DNA from: Sacculina carcini
Taxonomy: Eukaryota; Arthropoda; Thecostraca; Sacculinidae
Direction of reading: 5' to 3'
Assembly: GCA_916048095.2 (NCBI GenBank)
Contig: OU696597.1
Location: forward strand, 2,553,042 to 2,617,041
DNA length: 64,000 nucleotides
Under the pieces are notes generated by a model that was given only the letters and a program-made list of their open reading frames with translations, had not been told where the DNA came from and did no database searches. This document shows positions 41,850 to 52,317 of the stretch, one piece after another. Within the stretch, counting starts at the first letter, position 1. Each line of letters begins with the position of its first letter. The position numbers were made by a program, and so were the translations under genes.

Positions 41850-42490
41850 TTGCCTATTGAAATTGTCTCATCGTACACCATGAGTTGTTTAGCTATCGGC
41901 TGCAGGTGTGACCATCGATTGGCTGTTTCCCTCCGGGAATGTGTTCACGTTTCGAGGGAATTCTCTCTCTGGAATATACTGTGGGTAACTACCGTGTTGT
42001 CACCATCGAAACTACTTACACAGAGACCTCGGACCCTCCTGGTGTTCACTGTGTCTTCGGCCACCATGGTCGATATTCTCATTTTTACATTCACCGATGG
42101 AACGTTTAGCGCATCCAAACAGTGGTAGATTGCGAAAGTGGCATCGGACTGTTCATCCAGCACCGCGTAGACCAACAACCTTTTTGTAGGGTCCTGCACG
42201 TGCTACATCCACACTGGCACGACAAGGGAATGTGACACTGCGTTGCTATCAGCCACCCCAACCGTGTGCGCTACCACGGACGCTACCGCAGCCTCAGTCT
42301 TGCCATTTTGCTCCGCCTGTTTCAAACCATCGTTTTTCGGTTCTCGCGATACGTATGTGTGCGTAGGTTTGTGGAGAACGGTAGCGTGATTACCGCCGCA
42401 AATGGAGCAACCTTTCTTAAACTTGCACTAAAACTTGCCTCTCTTAAACGCGTCAAAGTCCGTCTCTCTCTTTCCTTTTATGGGCCTTGT
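41850..42490 (-). pseudogene. BEL/Pao gag zinc knuckle and protease
   Basis: Minus strand in order: FKKGCSICGGNHATVLH, the end zinc knuckle of gag (about 42,425-42,380); a linker to SHSLVVPVWM, a stop; TKRLLVYAVLDEQSDATF, the aspartic-protease active-site region in its usual BEL/Pao form (LLDxQSDxxF); MRISTMVAEDTVNTRRVRGL; then WSHLQPIAKQLMVYDETISI. This is the normal gag-PR order of the family, and it joins the part conserved at 24.1 kb. A stop near 42,205 and a cut at YDETISI, where the CA tract begins, show that it is a relic. Confidence 0.8.
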
Positions 42491-42534
42491 ATACATTCGG
42501 TATAGATAGACTCAGGCGGTCATGGTTTGATCTG

Positions 42535-42622
42535 CATTTGGGAAGCGGCCATGCTACACCCTCTCCGCCTCCCTGCCGCCCTGGGCGACCGCCCATACCG
42601 CCCCTAGGAAGAACCGCCTCTG
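42535..42622. mobile_element. hAT/Tip100-like element end
   Basis: On the minus strand the end begins CCAGAGGCGGTTCTTCCTAG and is rich in GGGCGGT steps, resembling Tip100-type hAT ends. No partner was found. Confidence 0.4.
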
Positions 42623-42659
42623 GCATAGATCGGTCATAGATGGCATAGATGAGTCGAGA

Positions 42660-43066
42660 TTGTCATGCTGTCAGATTGGCATAGGTCTGAGCTGTAGGGT
42701 GGGTGGGGCAAAACTTCCCATCCCAGCTCGAGCAGCTTTTGGCGGGTCGACTTCGCCTTGTGCGCCGGTGCGTTGTCGTGCAGCAGGATGACTCGGCGAC
42801 GTTCGGGGCGCACTTCGGCCAGCTGCTTCTGCAGGCGTTCGAGCTGCTGCTGGTAGAAGGCAGCGTCGATGCACTTGTTCTTCGGCAGCAGCTCCCATAT
42901 GACGATTCCCCTTGTGTCCCAGAAGACGGAGAGCATGGCCTTCTTGGGGTGCAGATCACCCTTGCTCTTGCAGATCACCCACCCACGCCTCTCTCTCCGG
43001 CTTCGCATCGGCATCGACCCACTGCATGGCCATTTCCGTCCGTGAATCGCTTGAACCGGTTGTTGG
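42660..43066 (-). mobile_element. mariner transposon, internally deleted copy 2
   Basis: Same deletion derivative as at 6.85-7.56 kb. It has RFTDGNG of the N-terminal part joined to MQWVDADAKPERE, then KKAMLSVFWDTRGIVIWELL, LLHDNAPAHKAK and LPHPPYSSDL, where it stops at about 42,687, before the last catalytic aspartate. A small insertion near 42,965-42,985 duplicates GCAGATCACCC. Both ends are truncated, the 5' end at about 43,066 by the leader module of the non-LTR element. Confidence 0.85.
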
Positions 43067-43067
43067 C

Positions 43068-43189
43068 GGGCTGGAGATTTGCGTTTGTTTGTATGTCTGT
43101 AAGTGAGAAGCTGGTACCTGACATCTGGAGAAGCCCCCTCGAGCGGTTGCGGTGCACATATAGTCACGACGTTGATGATAACGGCACAG
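43068..43189. repeat. Non-LTR leader module abutting the macrosatellite
   Basis: GCGGGCTGGAGATTTGCG to ACGATGATAACGGC-like sequence, related to 41,410-41,560. It is the last sequence before the tandem array and marks its left border. Confidence 0.6.
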
Positions 43190-43252
43190 ATAATGATGTT
43201 TTGTGGGCCGCTGGTGGCGGTGTGCGCTGGCGGTGGTCAGTGGGAGCCGGTT

Positions 43253-43302
43253 GTTACTTAATGAAAACAACCAATTAGTAATAAAACAATCGTTCACGAC
43301 AA
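43253..43302. repeat. CAATCGTTCACGACA module, short form
   Basis: Runs from TTACTTAATGAAAACAACC to AATCGTTCACGACA. The longer form lies later in the same unit (44,500-44,605), so each unit has this module twice in direct orientation about 1.3 kb apart. Confidence 0.8.
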
Positions 43303-43333
43303 AATGGAATTTCAAAATGGATAAAATGGAATT

Positions 43334-43627
43334 TCAAGTCAAACGCTTAATTAGGCTGATTAGACGAACAACACGAATTGCCCTCCAGTTTTTCTGTAAG
43401 TTTTTGTTGACTTGTGTTTTTAGAAACGCATAATAGTCATCTCTTGTGATTCCTATATTAACGGGCCGATGCGATAGCGCATTTTTAGCTAGTTGGTCAG
43501 CCATTTCATTACCTTTGATACCTGCGTGTCCCGGTACCCACAGTATCATATCTTCACTTTCTGCTGTTAGACTGCTGGCTATTTTGTGTATTGTGGCTAT
43601 ATGTGGATTATTAACTTCTCATGAGCG
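43334..43627 (-). pseudogene. Non-LTR RNase H fragment (unit 1; copies in every unit)
   Basis: Minus strand: EVNNPHIATIHKIASSLTAE, then the conserved WVPGHAGIKGNEMADQLAKN and GITRDDYYAFLKTQVNKNLQ, QKNWRAI. WVPGHxGIxGNExADxLAK is the RNase H signature of I/jockey/R1-type ORF2 proteins, with the last catalytic aspartate in the MADQLA step. The front half of the domain with the first catalytic residues is missing. Copies of the open core are at 45,616-45,831, 47,904-48,119, 50,191-50,406, 52,462-52,677, 54,749-54,964, 57,020-57,235, 59,309-59,524, 61,597-61,812 and from about 63,886 to the window end; the protein sequence listed is the same in all full copies. Confidence 0.85.
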
Positions 43628-43761
43628 TATATAGGAAGTTCACGAGTGTTTATGAGGTAGATGAACAATATTTTAGCCCCGATGATTTTATTTATTACAT
43701 GAATAAATTCAAAGGGTCTCAATGGAAATTATTTAACGCAAAAAATATTAACAAGGTCTAA
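43621..43761 (+). CDS. 46-codon open frame repeated in all units
   Basis: ATG at 43,621, stop TAA at 43,759-43,761. It encodes MSVYRKFTSVYEVDEQYFSP and then DDFIYYMNKFKGSQWKLFNA and KNINKV. It stays open in every full unit; units 3 and 5 change one lysine to arginine (AATAAATTC to AATAGATTC). I know no family for it. The sequence beyond the stop looks like a decayed continuation, so it may be the head of a lost transposase. Its preservation may be due only to recent homogenisation. Confidence 0.35.
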   Translation: MSVYRKFTSVYEVDEQYFSPDDFIYYMNKFKGSQWKLFNAKNINKV

Positions 43762-43959
43762 TATAAGCGTGTTCACATGGGCCCGAATGAAAACCTATGA
43801 ACTCCACTGCATAAAACTGCGAATTTAATGTGCCAGCATAGTGCTACATCAGCAAATACAGCATTTAAAATTATTTTACGCTCCCAAGAGTCATAAACAA
43901 CTATCTGAAATCATTTCCATGCGAAAAAAATATAACATTGGAAATAGGGTATTTTTGTG

Positions 43960-44410
43960 TACCAGAAGGTGCCAACGTTCCCATTTTGGGAACATATATT
44001 TCAAATGATTTTTTGAGTCATTTTGAATTGGGCTACGTTAGAATTATTTTTTTAATGTAGACCTTCATTTGTCTTTTTTATGGACTAGAAAAATCTACTT
44101 AATGCTAATGCCAGATTGTATAGAATATAACAAAAACCACTAATTTGCAGAGGTGTTGATTTTCGCCTATATTAAACTTAATACAATTTTTTAACTTAAC
44201 AAATATTTGAACAAATATTTTACACAGAAAAAATCTACAGGACTTGAGCTTTCTAATGATGTGTTCAATTATACTGTAGATATTATACTGCTTTCTCGTC
44301 AAATACAATCGTAAATTTTTTTGCATTGTGACTGCAGCATAGTCAGGCTTTGAGTTATACTCCTCTACTTCATGTTCCCAAAATGGGAACGTTAGTAACT
44401 AAAGGGTTAA
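43960..44410. mobile_element. piggyBac-like end with paired inverted palindromes
   Basis: GTTCCCATTTTGGGAAC at 43,977-43,993 and GTTCCCAAAATGGGAAC at 44,374-44,390 are near-perfect palindromes, and their flanks (AACG...ACAT) are in inverted orientation. The right one runs out through TTAGTAACTAAAGGGTTAA; reversed this is TTAACCCTTTAGTTAC, the TTAA target plus CCC start of piggyBac ends. No matching left TTAACCC was found, so the element is incomplete. Repeated in each unit at about +2,282 and following offsets. Confidence 0.5.
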
Positions 44411-44499
44411 ATCCCATTATCATTAGCTTGTAATCACACAGGTGGCGCCACCATCACGCGATGAAGTACAATCTATAATTTCTATTCTCTCTGTTTTAA

Positions 44500-44606
44500 A
44501 GCCGTTCTGCATAAAACATGTAATTGATAAGTCGCAGTGAGAGGAAACGAGGTATTTACTTAATGAAAAAACCAATTAGTAATAAAACAATCGTTCACGA
44601 CACTCA
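44500..44606. repeat. CAATCGTTCACGACA module, long form
   Basis: AAGCCGTTCTGCATAAAACA to AATCGTTCACGACAC, closely related to 10,725-10,845. Units 4 and 6 have lost 18 bases at its start (near 51,350 and 55,908). Confidence 0.75.
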
Positions 44607-44699
44607 ACACTCAAACACAACACTCACTCAACACGCTCACACTTATCGTCCTAACACTTCTTTTGTGAACTTCTCCTGCACTTGTATCCCGGAGTGCAT

Positions 44700-44945
44700 T
44701 GCTCGAGGTGATGGGGTCGCAAGCGATTCTAGCCTGCTTCTTTATGAATTGCGCGAATTCGGCGAAGCTAGGATAGAAAAAGCCAGGTTTCTGTTGCCCA
44801 CTGTCCCATACGCAGCGTCTACGGCGTGCCTTTCCCGCTGATCGTCCACCATGGACGCCCACTTGGCAGAAAGGTGTGGCGGTAACTTCAGCAGATGCTG
44901 GTTTTCGCGGGGATCGTCCAGAGTTTTCAATCCTGGAAGTAGCGT
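44700..44945 (-). pseudogene. BEL/Pao-type gag fragment (unit 1; copies in every unit)
   Basis: Minus strand reads LDDPRENQHLLKLPPHLSAK and WASMVDDQRER, then after a frame change GFFYPSFAEFAQFIKKQARI and ACDPITSS. The pattern LPxxLxxRW followed by PxFxxFxxFVxxxARIACxP is that of the capsid-like region in BEL/Pao gag. At least one frameshift lies between the two parts. Related copies are near 46,985-47,230, 49,270-49,515, 51,545-51,790, 53,830-54,075, 56,100-56,350, 58,390-58,635, 60,670-60,925 and 62,965-63,215. Confidence 0.65.
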
Positions 44946-45265
44946 AGACGCCTGCACACAATTCCACCGAAGAAAGGAGGACTGATTTCAGTCGACTCCA
45001 CAGCGGTGACATACCAAGACATGTCGGTTTGTTTGTATGGCCGCTTGTCTGGCCTGACGTTTGGTTCGACGTCTGGCCGCCATTCTCGCCTCCAATCTGA
45101 TCCTCCTGGCCTAAAAACAGATGTTTTTTCCACAAAATATTTACAAGTTAGTTACACTGACATACTATTTGTATATTACAAACTTAGTGTGGTGATTGTC
45201 GCTAGTAGATCTGCGTGCGTCTCGTAGCTTCGTGGGCATATTATTTTAATAACTTACTCACTTAT

Positions 45266-45281
45266 GTATACTTAAGTATAC
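45266..45281. repeat. 16-bp perfect palindrome
   Basis: GTATACTTAAGTATAC, flanked on both sides by ACTCACTTATG. Present in every unit. Confidence 0.9.
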
Positions 45282-45376
45282 TCACTTATGTTATACCCCT
45301 ATTAAATTTTTGTAGCGTCAAATGTCGAAAGGAAAACGACAATGTATTTATCGACGCACAGATCAATTAAAAGACG

Positions 45377-45410
45377 GGCGCGTGTGGAACAGCGATGTCC
45401 CACACGCGCC
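45377..45410. repeat. GC-rich hairpin of the unit
   Basis: Arms GGCGCGTGTGG (45,377-45,387) and CCACACGCGCC (45,400-45,410) pair perfectly over 11 bp around a 12-nt loop. Conserved in all full units. No terminator-like T run follows. Confidence 0.9.
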
Positions 45411-45471
45411 TACAAGACCACAATCCTCTACGCACACCAAGAGACAATCCTCGACTCCTCCCCGTTAGCGC

Positions 45472-47759
45472 ATAATGATGTTTTGTGGGCCGCTGGTGGC
45501 GGTGTGCGCTGGCGGTGGTCAGTGGGAGCCGGTTGTTACTTAATGAAAACAACCAATTAGTAATAAAACAATCGTTCACGACAAAATGGAATTTCAAAAT
45601 GGATAAAATGGAATTTCAAGTCAAACGCTTAATTAGGCTGATTAGACGAACAACACGAATTGCCCTCCAGTTTTTCTGTAAGTTTTTGTTGACTTGTGTT
45701 TTTAGAAACGCATAATAGTCATCTCTTGTGATTCCTATATTAACGGGCCGATGCGATAGCGCATTTTTAGCTAGTTGGTCAGCCATTTCATTACCTTTGA
45801 TACCTGCGTGTCCCGGTACCCACAGTATCATATCTTCACTTTCTGCTGTTAGACTGCTGGCTATTTTGTGTATTGTGGCTATATGTGGATTATTAACTTC
45901 TCATGAGCGTATATAGGAAGTTCACGAGTGTTTATGAGGTAGATGAACAATATTTTAGCCCCGATGATTTTATTTATTACATGAATAAATTCAAAGGGTC
46001 TCAATGGAAATTATTTAACGCAAAAAATATTAACAAGGTCTAATATAAGCGTGTTCACATGGGCCCGAATGAAAACCTATGAACTCCACTGCATAAAACT
46101 GCGAATTTCATGTGCCAGCATAGTGCTACATCAGCAAATACAGCATTTAAAATTATTTTACGCTCCCAAGAGTCATAAACAACTATCTGAAATCATTTCC
46201 ATGCGAAAAAAATATAACATTGGAAATAGGGTATTTTTGTGTACCAGAAGGTGCCAACGTTCCCATTTTGGGAACATATATTTCAAATGATTTTTTGAGT
46301 CATTTTGAATTGGGCTACGTTAGAATTATTTTTTTAATGTAGACCTTCATTTGTCTTTTTTATGGACTAGAAAAATCTACTTAATGCTAATGCCAGATTG
46401 TATAGAATATAACAAAAACCACTAATTTGCAGAGGTGTTGATTTTCGCCTATATTAAACTTAATACAATTTTTTAACTTAACAAATATTTGAACAAATAT
46501 TTTACACAGAAAAAATCTACAGGACTTGAGCTTTCTAATGATGTGTTCAATTATACTGTAGATATTATACTGCTTTCTCGTCAAATACAATCGTAAATTT
46601 TTTTGCATTGTGACTGCAGCATAGTCAGGCTTTGAGTTATACTCCTCTACTTCATGTTCCCAAAATGGGAACGTTAGTAACTAAAGGGTTAAATCCCATT
46701 ATCATTAGCTTGTAATCACACAGGTGGCGCCACCATCACGCGATGAAGTACAATCTATAATTTCTATTCTCTCTGTTTTAAAGCCGTTCTGCATAAAACA
46801 TGTAATTGATAAGTCGCAGTGAGAGGAAACGAGGTATTTACTTAATGAAAAAACCAATTAGTAATAAAACAATCGTTCACGACACTCAACACTCAAACAC
46901 AACACTCACTCAACACGCTCACACTTCTCGTCCTAACACTTCTTTTGTGAACTTCTCCTGCACTTGTATCCCGGAGTGCATTGCTCGAGGTGATGGGGTC
47001 GCAAGCGATTCTAGCCTGCTTCTTTATGAATTGCGCGAATTCGGCGAAGCTAGGATAGAAAAAGCCAGGTTTCTGTTGCCCACTGTCCCATACGCAGCGT
47101 CTACGGCGTGCTCCAGCCTTTCCCGCTGATCGTCCACCATGGACGCCCACTTGGCAGAAAGGTGTGGCGGTAACTTCAGCAGATGCTGGTTTTCGCGGGG
47201 ATCGTCCAGAGTTTTCAATCCTGGAAGTAGCGTAGACGCCTGCACACAATTCCACCGAAGAAAGGAGGACTGATTTCAGTCGACTCCACAGCGGTGACAT
47301 ACCAAGACTTGTCGGTTTGTTTGTATGGCCGCTTGTCTGGCCTGACGTTTGGTTCGACGTCTGGCCGCCATTCTCGCCTCCAATCTGATCCTCCTGGCCT
47401 AAAAACAGATGTTTTTTCCACAAAATATTTACAAGTTAGTTACACTGACATACTATTTGTATATTACAAACTTAGTGTGGTGATTGTCGCTAGTAGATCT
47501 GCGTGCGTCTCGTAGCTTCGTGGGCATATTATTTTAATAACTTACTCACTTATGTATACTTAAGTATACTCACTTATGTTATACCCCTATTAAATTTTTG
47601 TAGCGTCAAATGTCGAAAGGAAAACGACAATGTATTTATCGACGCACAGATCAATTAAAAGACGGGCGCGTGTGGAACAGCGATGTCCCACACGCGCCTA
47701 CAAGACCACAATCCACTACGCACACCAAGAGACAATCCTCGACTCCTCCCCGTTAGCGC
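45472..47759. repeat. Macrosatellite unit 2 (2,288 bp)
   Basis: Closest to a consensus: no 18-bp deletion, six adenines in the TGAAAAAACC step, AG retained near 47,207. RNase H 45,616-45,905; 46-codon frame from 45,903; gag about 46,985-47,230. Confidence 0.95.
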
Positions 47760-50046
47760 ATAATGATGTTTTGTGGGCCGCTGGTGGCGGTGTGCGCTGG
47801 CGGTGGTCAGTGGGAGCCGGTTGTTACTTAATGAAAACAACCAATTAGTAATAAAACAATCGTTCACGACAAAATGGAATTTCAAAATGGATAAAATGGA
47901 ATTTCAAGTCAAACGCTTAATTAGGCTGATTAGACGAACAACACGAATTGCCCTCCAGTTTTTCTGTAAGTTTTTGTTGACTTGTGTTTTTAGAAACGCA
48001 TAATAGTCATCTCTTGTGATTCCTATATTAACGGGCCGATGCGATAGCGCATTTTTAGCTAGTTGGTCAGCCATTTCATTACCTTTGATACCTGCGTGTC
48101 CCGGTACCCACAGTATCATATCTTCACTTTCTGCTGTTAGACTGCTGGCTATTTTGTGTATTGTGGCTATATGTGGATTATTAACTTCTCATGAGCGTAT
48201 ATAGGAAGTTCACGAGTGTTTATGAGGTAGATGAACAATATTTTAGCCCCGATGATTTTATTTATTACATGAATAGATTCAAAGGGTCTCAATGGAAATT
48301 ATTTAACGCAAAAAATATTAACAAGGTCTAATATAAGCGTGTTCACATGGGCCCGAATGAAAACCTATGAACTCCACTGCATAAAACTGCGAATTTCATG
48401 TGCCAGCATAGTGCTACATCAGCAAATACAGCATTTAAAATTATTTTACGCTCCCAAGAGTCATAAACAACTATCTGAAATCATTTCCATGCGAAAAAAA
48501 TATAACATTGGAAATAGGGTATTTTTGTGTACCAGAAGGTGCCAACGTTCCCATTTTGGGAACATATATTTCAAATGATTTTTTGAGTCATTTTGAATTG
48601 GGCTACGTTAGAATTATTTTTTTAATGTAGACCTTCATTTGTCTTTTTTATGGACTAGAAAAATCTACTTAATGCTAATGCCAGATTGTATAGAATATAA
48701 CAAAAACCACTAATTTGCAGAGGTGTTGATTTTCGCCTATATTAAACTTAATACAATTTTTTAACTTAACAAATATTTGAACAAATATTTTACACAGAAA
48801 AAATCTACAGGACTTGAGCTTTCTAATGATGTGTTCAATTATACTGTAGATATTATACTGCTTTCTCGTCAAATACAATCGTAAATTTTTTTGCATTGTG
48901 ACTGCAGCATAGTCAGGCTTTGAGTTATACTCCTCTACTTCATGTTCCCAAAATGGGAACGTTAGTAACTAAAGGGTTAAATACCATTATCATTAGCTTG
49001 TAATCACACAGGTGGCGCCACCATCACGCGATGAAGTACAATCTATAATTTCTATTCTCTCTGTTTTAAAGCCGTTCTGCATAAAACATGTAATTGATAA
49101 GTCGCAGTGAGAGGAAACGAGGTATTTACTTAATGAAAAAAACCAATTAGTAATAAAACAATCGTTCACGACACTCAACACTCAAACACAACACTCACTC
49201 AACACGCTCACACTTCTCGTCCTAACACTTCTTTTGTGAACTTCTCCTGCACTTGTATCCCGGAGTGCATTGCTCGAGGTGATGGGGTCGCAAGCGATTC
49301 TAGCCTGCTTCTTTATGAATTGCGCGAATTCGGCGAAGCTAGGATAGAAAAAGCCAGGTTTCTGTTGCCCACTGTCCCATACGCAGCGTCTACGGCGTGC
49401 TCCAGCCTTTCCCGCTGATCGTCCACCATGGACGCCCACTTGGCAGAAAGGTGTGGCGGTAACTTCAGCAGATGCTGGTTCTCGCGGGGATCGTCCAGTT
49501 TTCAATCCTGGAAGTAGCGTAGACGCCTGCACACAATTCCACCGAAGAAAGGAGGACTGATTTCAGTCGACTCCACAGCGGTGACATACCAAGACTTGTC
49601 GGTTTGTTTGTATGGCCGCTTGTCTGGCCTGACGTTTGGTTCGACGTCTGGCCGCCATTCTCGCCTCCAATCTGATCCTCCTGGCCTAAAAACAGATGTT
49701 TTTTCCACAAAATATTTACAAGTTAGTTACACTGACATACTATTTGTATATTACAAACTTAGTGTGGTGATTGTCGCTAGTAGATCTGCGTGCGTCTCGT
49801 AGCTTCGTGGGCATATTATTTTAATAACTTACTCACTTATGTATACTTAAGTATACTCACTTATGTTATACCCCTATTAAATTTTTGTAGCGTCAAATGT
49901 CGAAAGGAAAACGACAATGTATTTATCGACGCACAGATCAATTAAAAGACGGGCGCGTGTGGAACAGCGATGTCCCACACGCGCCTACAAGACCACAATC
50001 CACTACGCACACCAAGAGACAATCCTCGACTCCTCCCCGTTAGCGC
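47760..50046. repeat. Macrosatellite unit 3 (2,287 bp)
   Basis: Type A unit: lacks AG near 49,497 (GTCCAGTTTTC), has AATAGATTC near 48,273 and seven adenines near 49,135. The AG loss and AATAGATTC are shared with unit 5 only. Confidence 0.95.
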
Positions 50047-52317
50047 ATAATGATGTTTTGTGGGCCGCTGGTGGCGGTGTGCGCTGGCGGTGGTCAGTGG
50101 GAGCCGGTTGTTACTTGATGAAAACAACCAATTAGTAATAAAACAATCGTTCACGACAAAATGGAATTTCAAAATGGATAAAATGGAATTTCAAGTCAAA
50201 CGCTTAATTAGGCTGATTAGACGAACAACACGAATTGCCCTCCAGTTTTTCTGTAAGTTTTTGTTGACTTGTGTTTTTAGAAACGCATAATAGTCATCTC
50301 TTGTGATTCCTATATTAACGGGCCGATGCGATAGCGCATTTTTAGCTAGTTGGTCAGCCATTTCATTACCTTTGATACCTGCGTGTCCCGGTACCCACAG
50401 TATCATATCTTCACTTTCTGCTGTTAGACTGCTGGCTATTTTGTGTATTGTGGCTATTTGTGGATTATTAACTTCTCATGAGCGTATATAGGAAGTTCAC
50501 GAGTGTTTATGAGGTAGATGAACAATATTTTAGCCCCGATGATTTTATTTATTACATGAATAAATTCAAAGGGTCTCAATGGAAATTATTTAACGCAAAA
50601 AATATTAACAAGGTCTAATATAAGCGTGTTCACATGGGCCCGAATGAAAACCTATGAACTCCACTGCATAAAACTGCGAATTTCATGTGCCAGCATAGTG
50701 CTACATCAGCAAATACAGCATTTAAAATTATTTTACGCTCCCAAGAGTCATAAACAACTATCTGAAATCATTTCCATGCGAAAAAAATATAACATTGGAA
50801 ATAGGGTATTTTTGTGTACCAGAAGGTGCCAACGTTCCCATTTTGGGAACATATATTTCAAATGATTTTTTGAGTCATTTTGAATTGGGCTACGTTAGAA
50901 TTATTTTTTTAATGTAGACCTTCATTTGTCTTTTTTATGGACTAGAAAAATCTACTTAATGCTAATGCCAGATTGTATAGAATATAACAAAAACCACTAA
51001 TTTGCAGAGGTGTTGATTTTCGCCTATATTAAACTTAATACAATTTTTTAACTTAACAAATATTTGAACAAATATTTTACACAGAAAAAATCTACAGGAC
51101 TTGAGCTTTCTAATGATGTGTTCAATTATACTGTAGATATTATACTGCATTCTCGTCAAATACAATCGTAAATTTTTTTGCATTGTGACTGCAGCATAGT
51201 CAGGCTTTGAGTTATACTCCTCTACTTCATGTTCCCAAAATGGGAACGTTAGTAACTAAAGGGTTAAATCCCATTACCATTAGCTTGTAATCACACAGGT
51301 GGCGCCACCATCACGCGATGAAGTACAATCTATAATTTCTATTCTCTCTGTAAAACATGTAATTGATAAGTCGCAGTGAGAGGAAACGAGGTATTTACTT
51401 AATGAAAAAAACCAATTAGTAATAAAACAATCGTTCACGACACTCAACACTCAAACACAACACTCACTCAACACGCTCACACTTCTAGTCCTAACACTTC
51501 TTTTGTGAACTTATCCTGCACTTGTATCCCGGAGTGCATTGCTCGAGGTGATGGGGTCGCAAGCGATTCTAGCCTGCTTCTTTATGAATTGCGCGAATTC
51601 GGCGAAGCTAGGATAGAAAAAGCCAGGTTTCTGTTGCCCACTGTCCCATACGCAGCGTCTACGGCGTGCTCCAGCCTTTCCCGCTGATCGTCCACCATGG
51701 ACGCCCACTTGGCAGAAAGGTGTGGCGGTAACTTCAGCAGATGCTGGTTTTCGCGGGGATCGTCCAGAGTTTTCAATCCTGGAAGTAGCGTAGACGCCTG
51801 CACACAATTCCACCGAAGAAAGGAGGACTGATTTCAGTCGACTCCACAGCGGTGACATACCAAGACTTGTCGGTTTGTTTGTATGGCCGCTTGTCTGGCC
51901 TGGCGTTTGGTTCGACGTCTGGCCGCCATTCTCGCCTCCAATCTGATCCTCCTGGCCTAAAAACAGATGTTTTTTCCACAAAATATTTACAAGTTAGTTA
52001 CACTGACATACTATTTGTATATTACAAACTTAGTGTGGTGATTGTCGCTAGTAGATCTGCGTGCGTCTCGTAGCTTCGTGGGCATATTATTTTAATAACT
52101 TACTCACTTATGTATACTTAAGTATACTCACTTATGTTATACCCCTATTAAATTTTTGTAGCGTCAAATGTCGAAAGGAAAACGACAATGTATTTATCGA
52201 CGCACAGATCAATTAAAAGACGGGCGCGTGTGGAACAGCGATGTCCCACACGCGCCTACAAGACCACAATCCACTACGCACACCAAGAGACAATCCTCGA
52301 CTCCTCCCCGTTAGCGC
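50047..52317. repeat. Macrosatellite unit 4 (2,271 bp)
   Basis: Type B unit: TACTTGATG near 50,113, GCTATTTGTGG near 50,454, CTGCATTCTCG near 51,146, an 18-bp deletion near 51,350, TTATCCTGC near 51,510 and CCTGGCGTTTGG near 51,900. Shared with unit 6. Confidence 0.95.

Larger units (their letters stand above)
43190..45471. repeat. Macrosatellite unit 1 (2,282 bp)
   Basis: Most diverged border unit. It lacks six bases (CTCCAG) near 44,828 and has ATGTCGG for TTGTCGG near 45,020. RNase H piece 43,334-43,627; gag piece about 44,700-44,945. Confidence 0.95.

Noticed and set aside
41577..42128. 183-codon plus frame with a long TH repeat
   Set aside because: Created by the CA microsatellite and the antisense of the BEL/Pao protease.
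43773..44030. 79-85-codon plus frame after the 46-codon frame (open in units 2-9)
   Set aside because: Lysine/histidine-rich, no motif, interrupted in unit 1 and extended in units 7 and 9 by a stop change; judged a chance frame.
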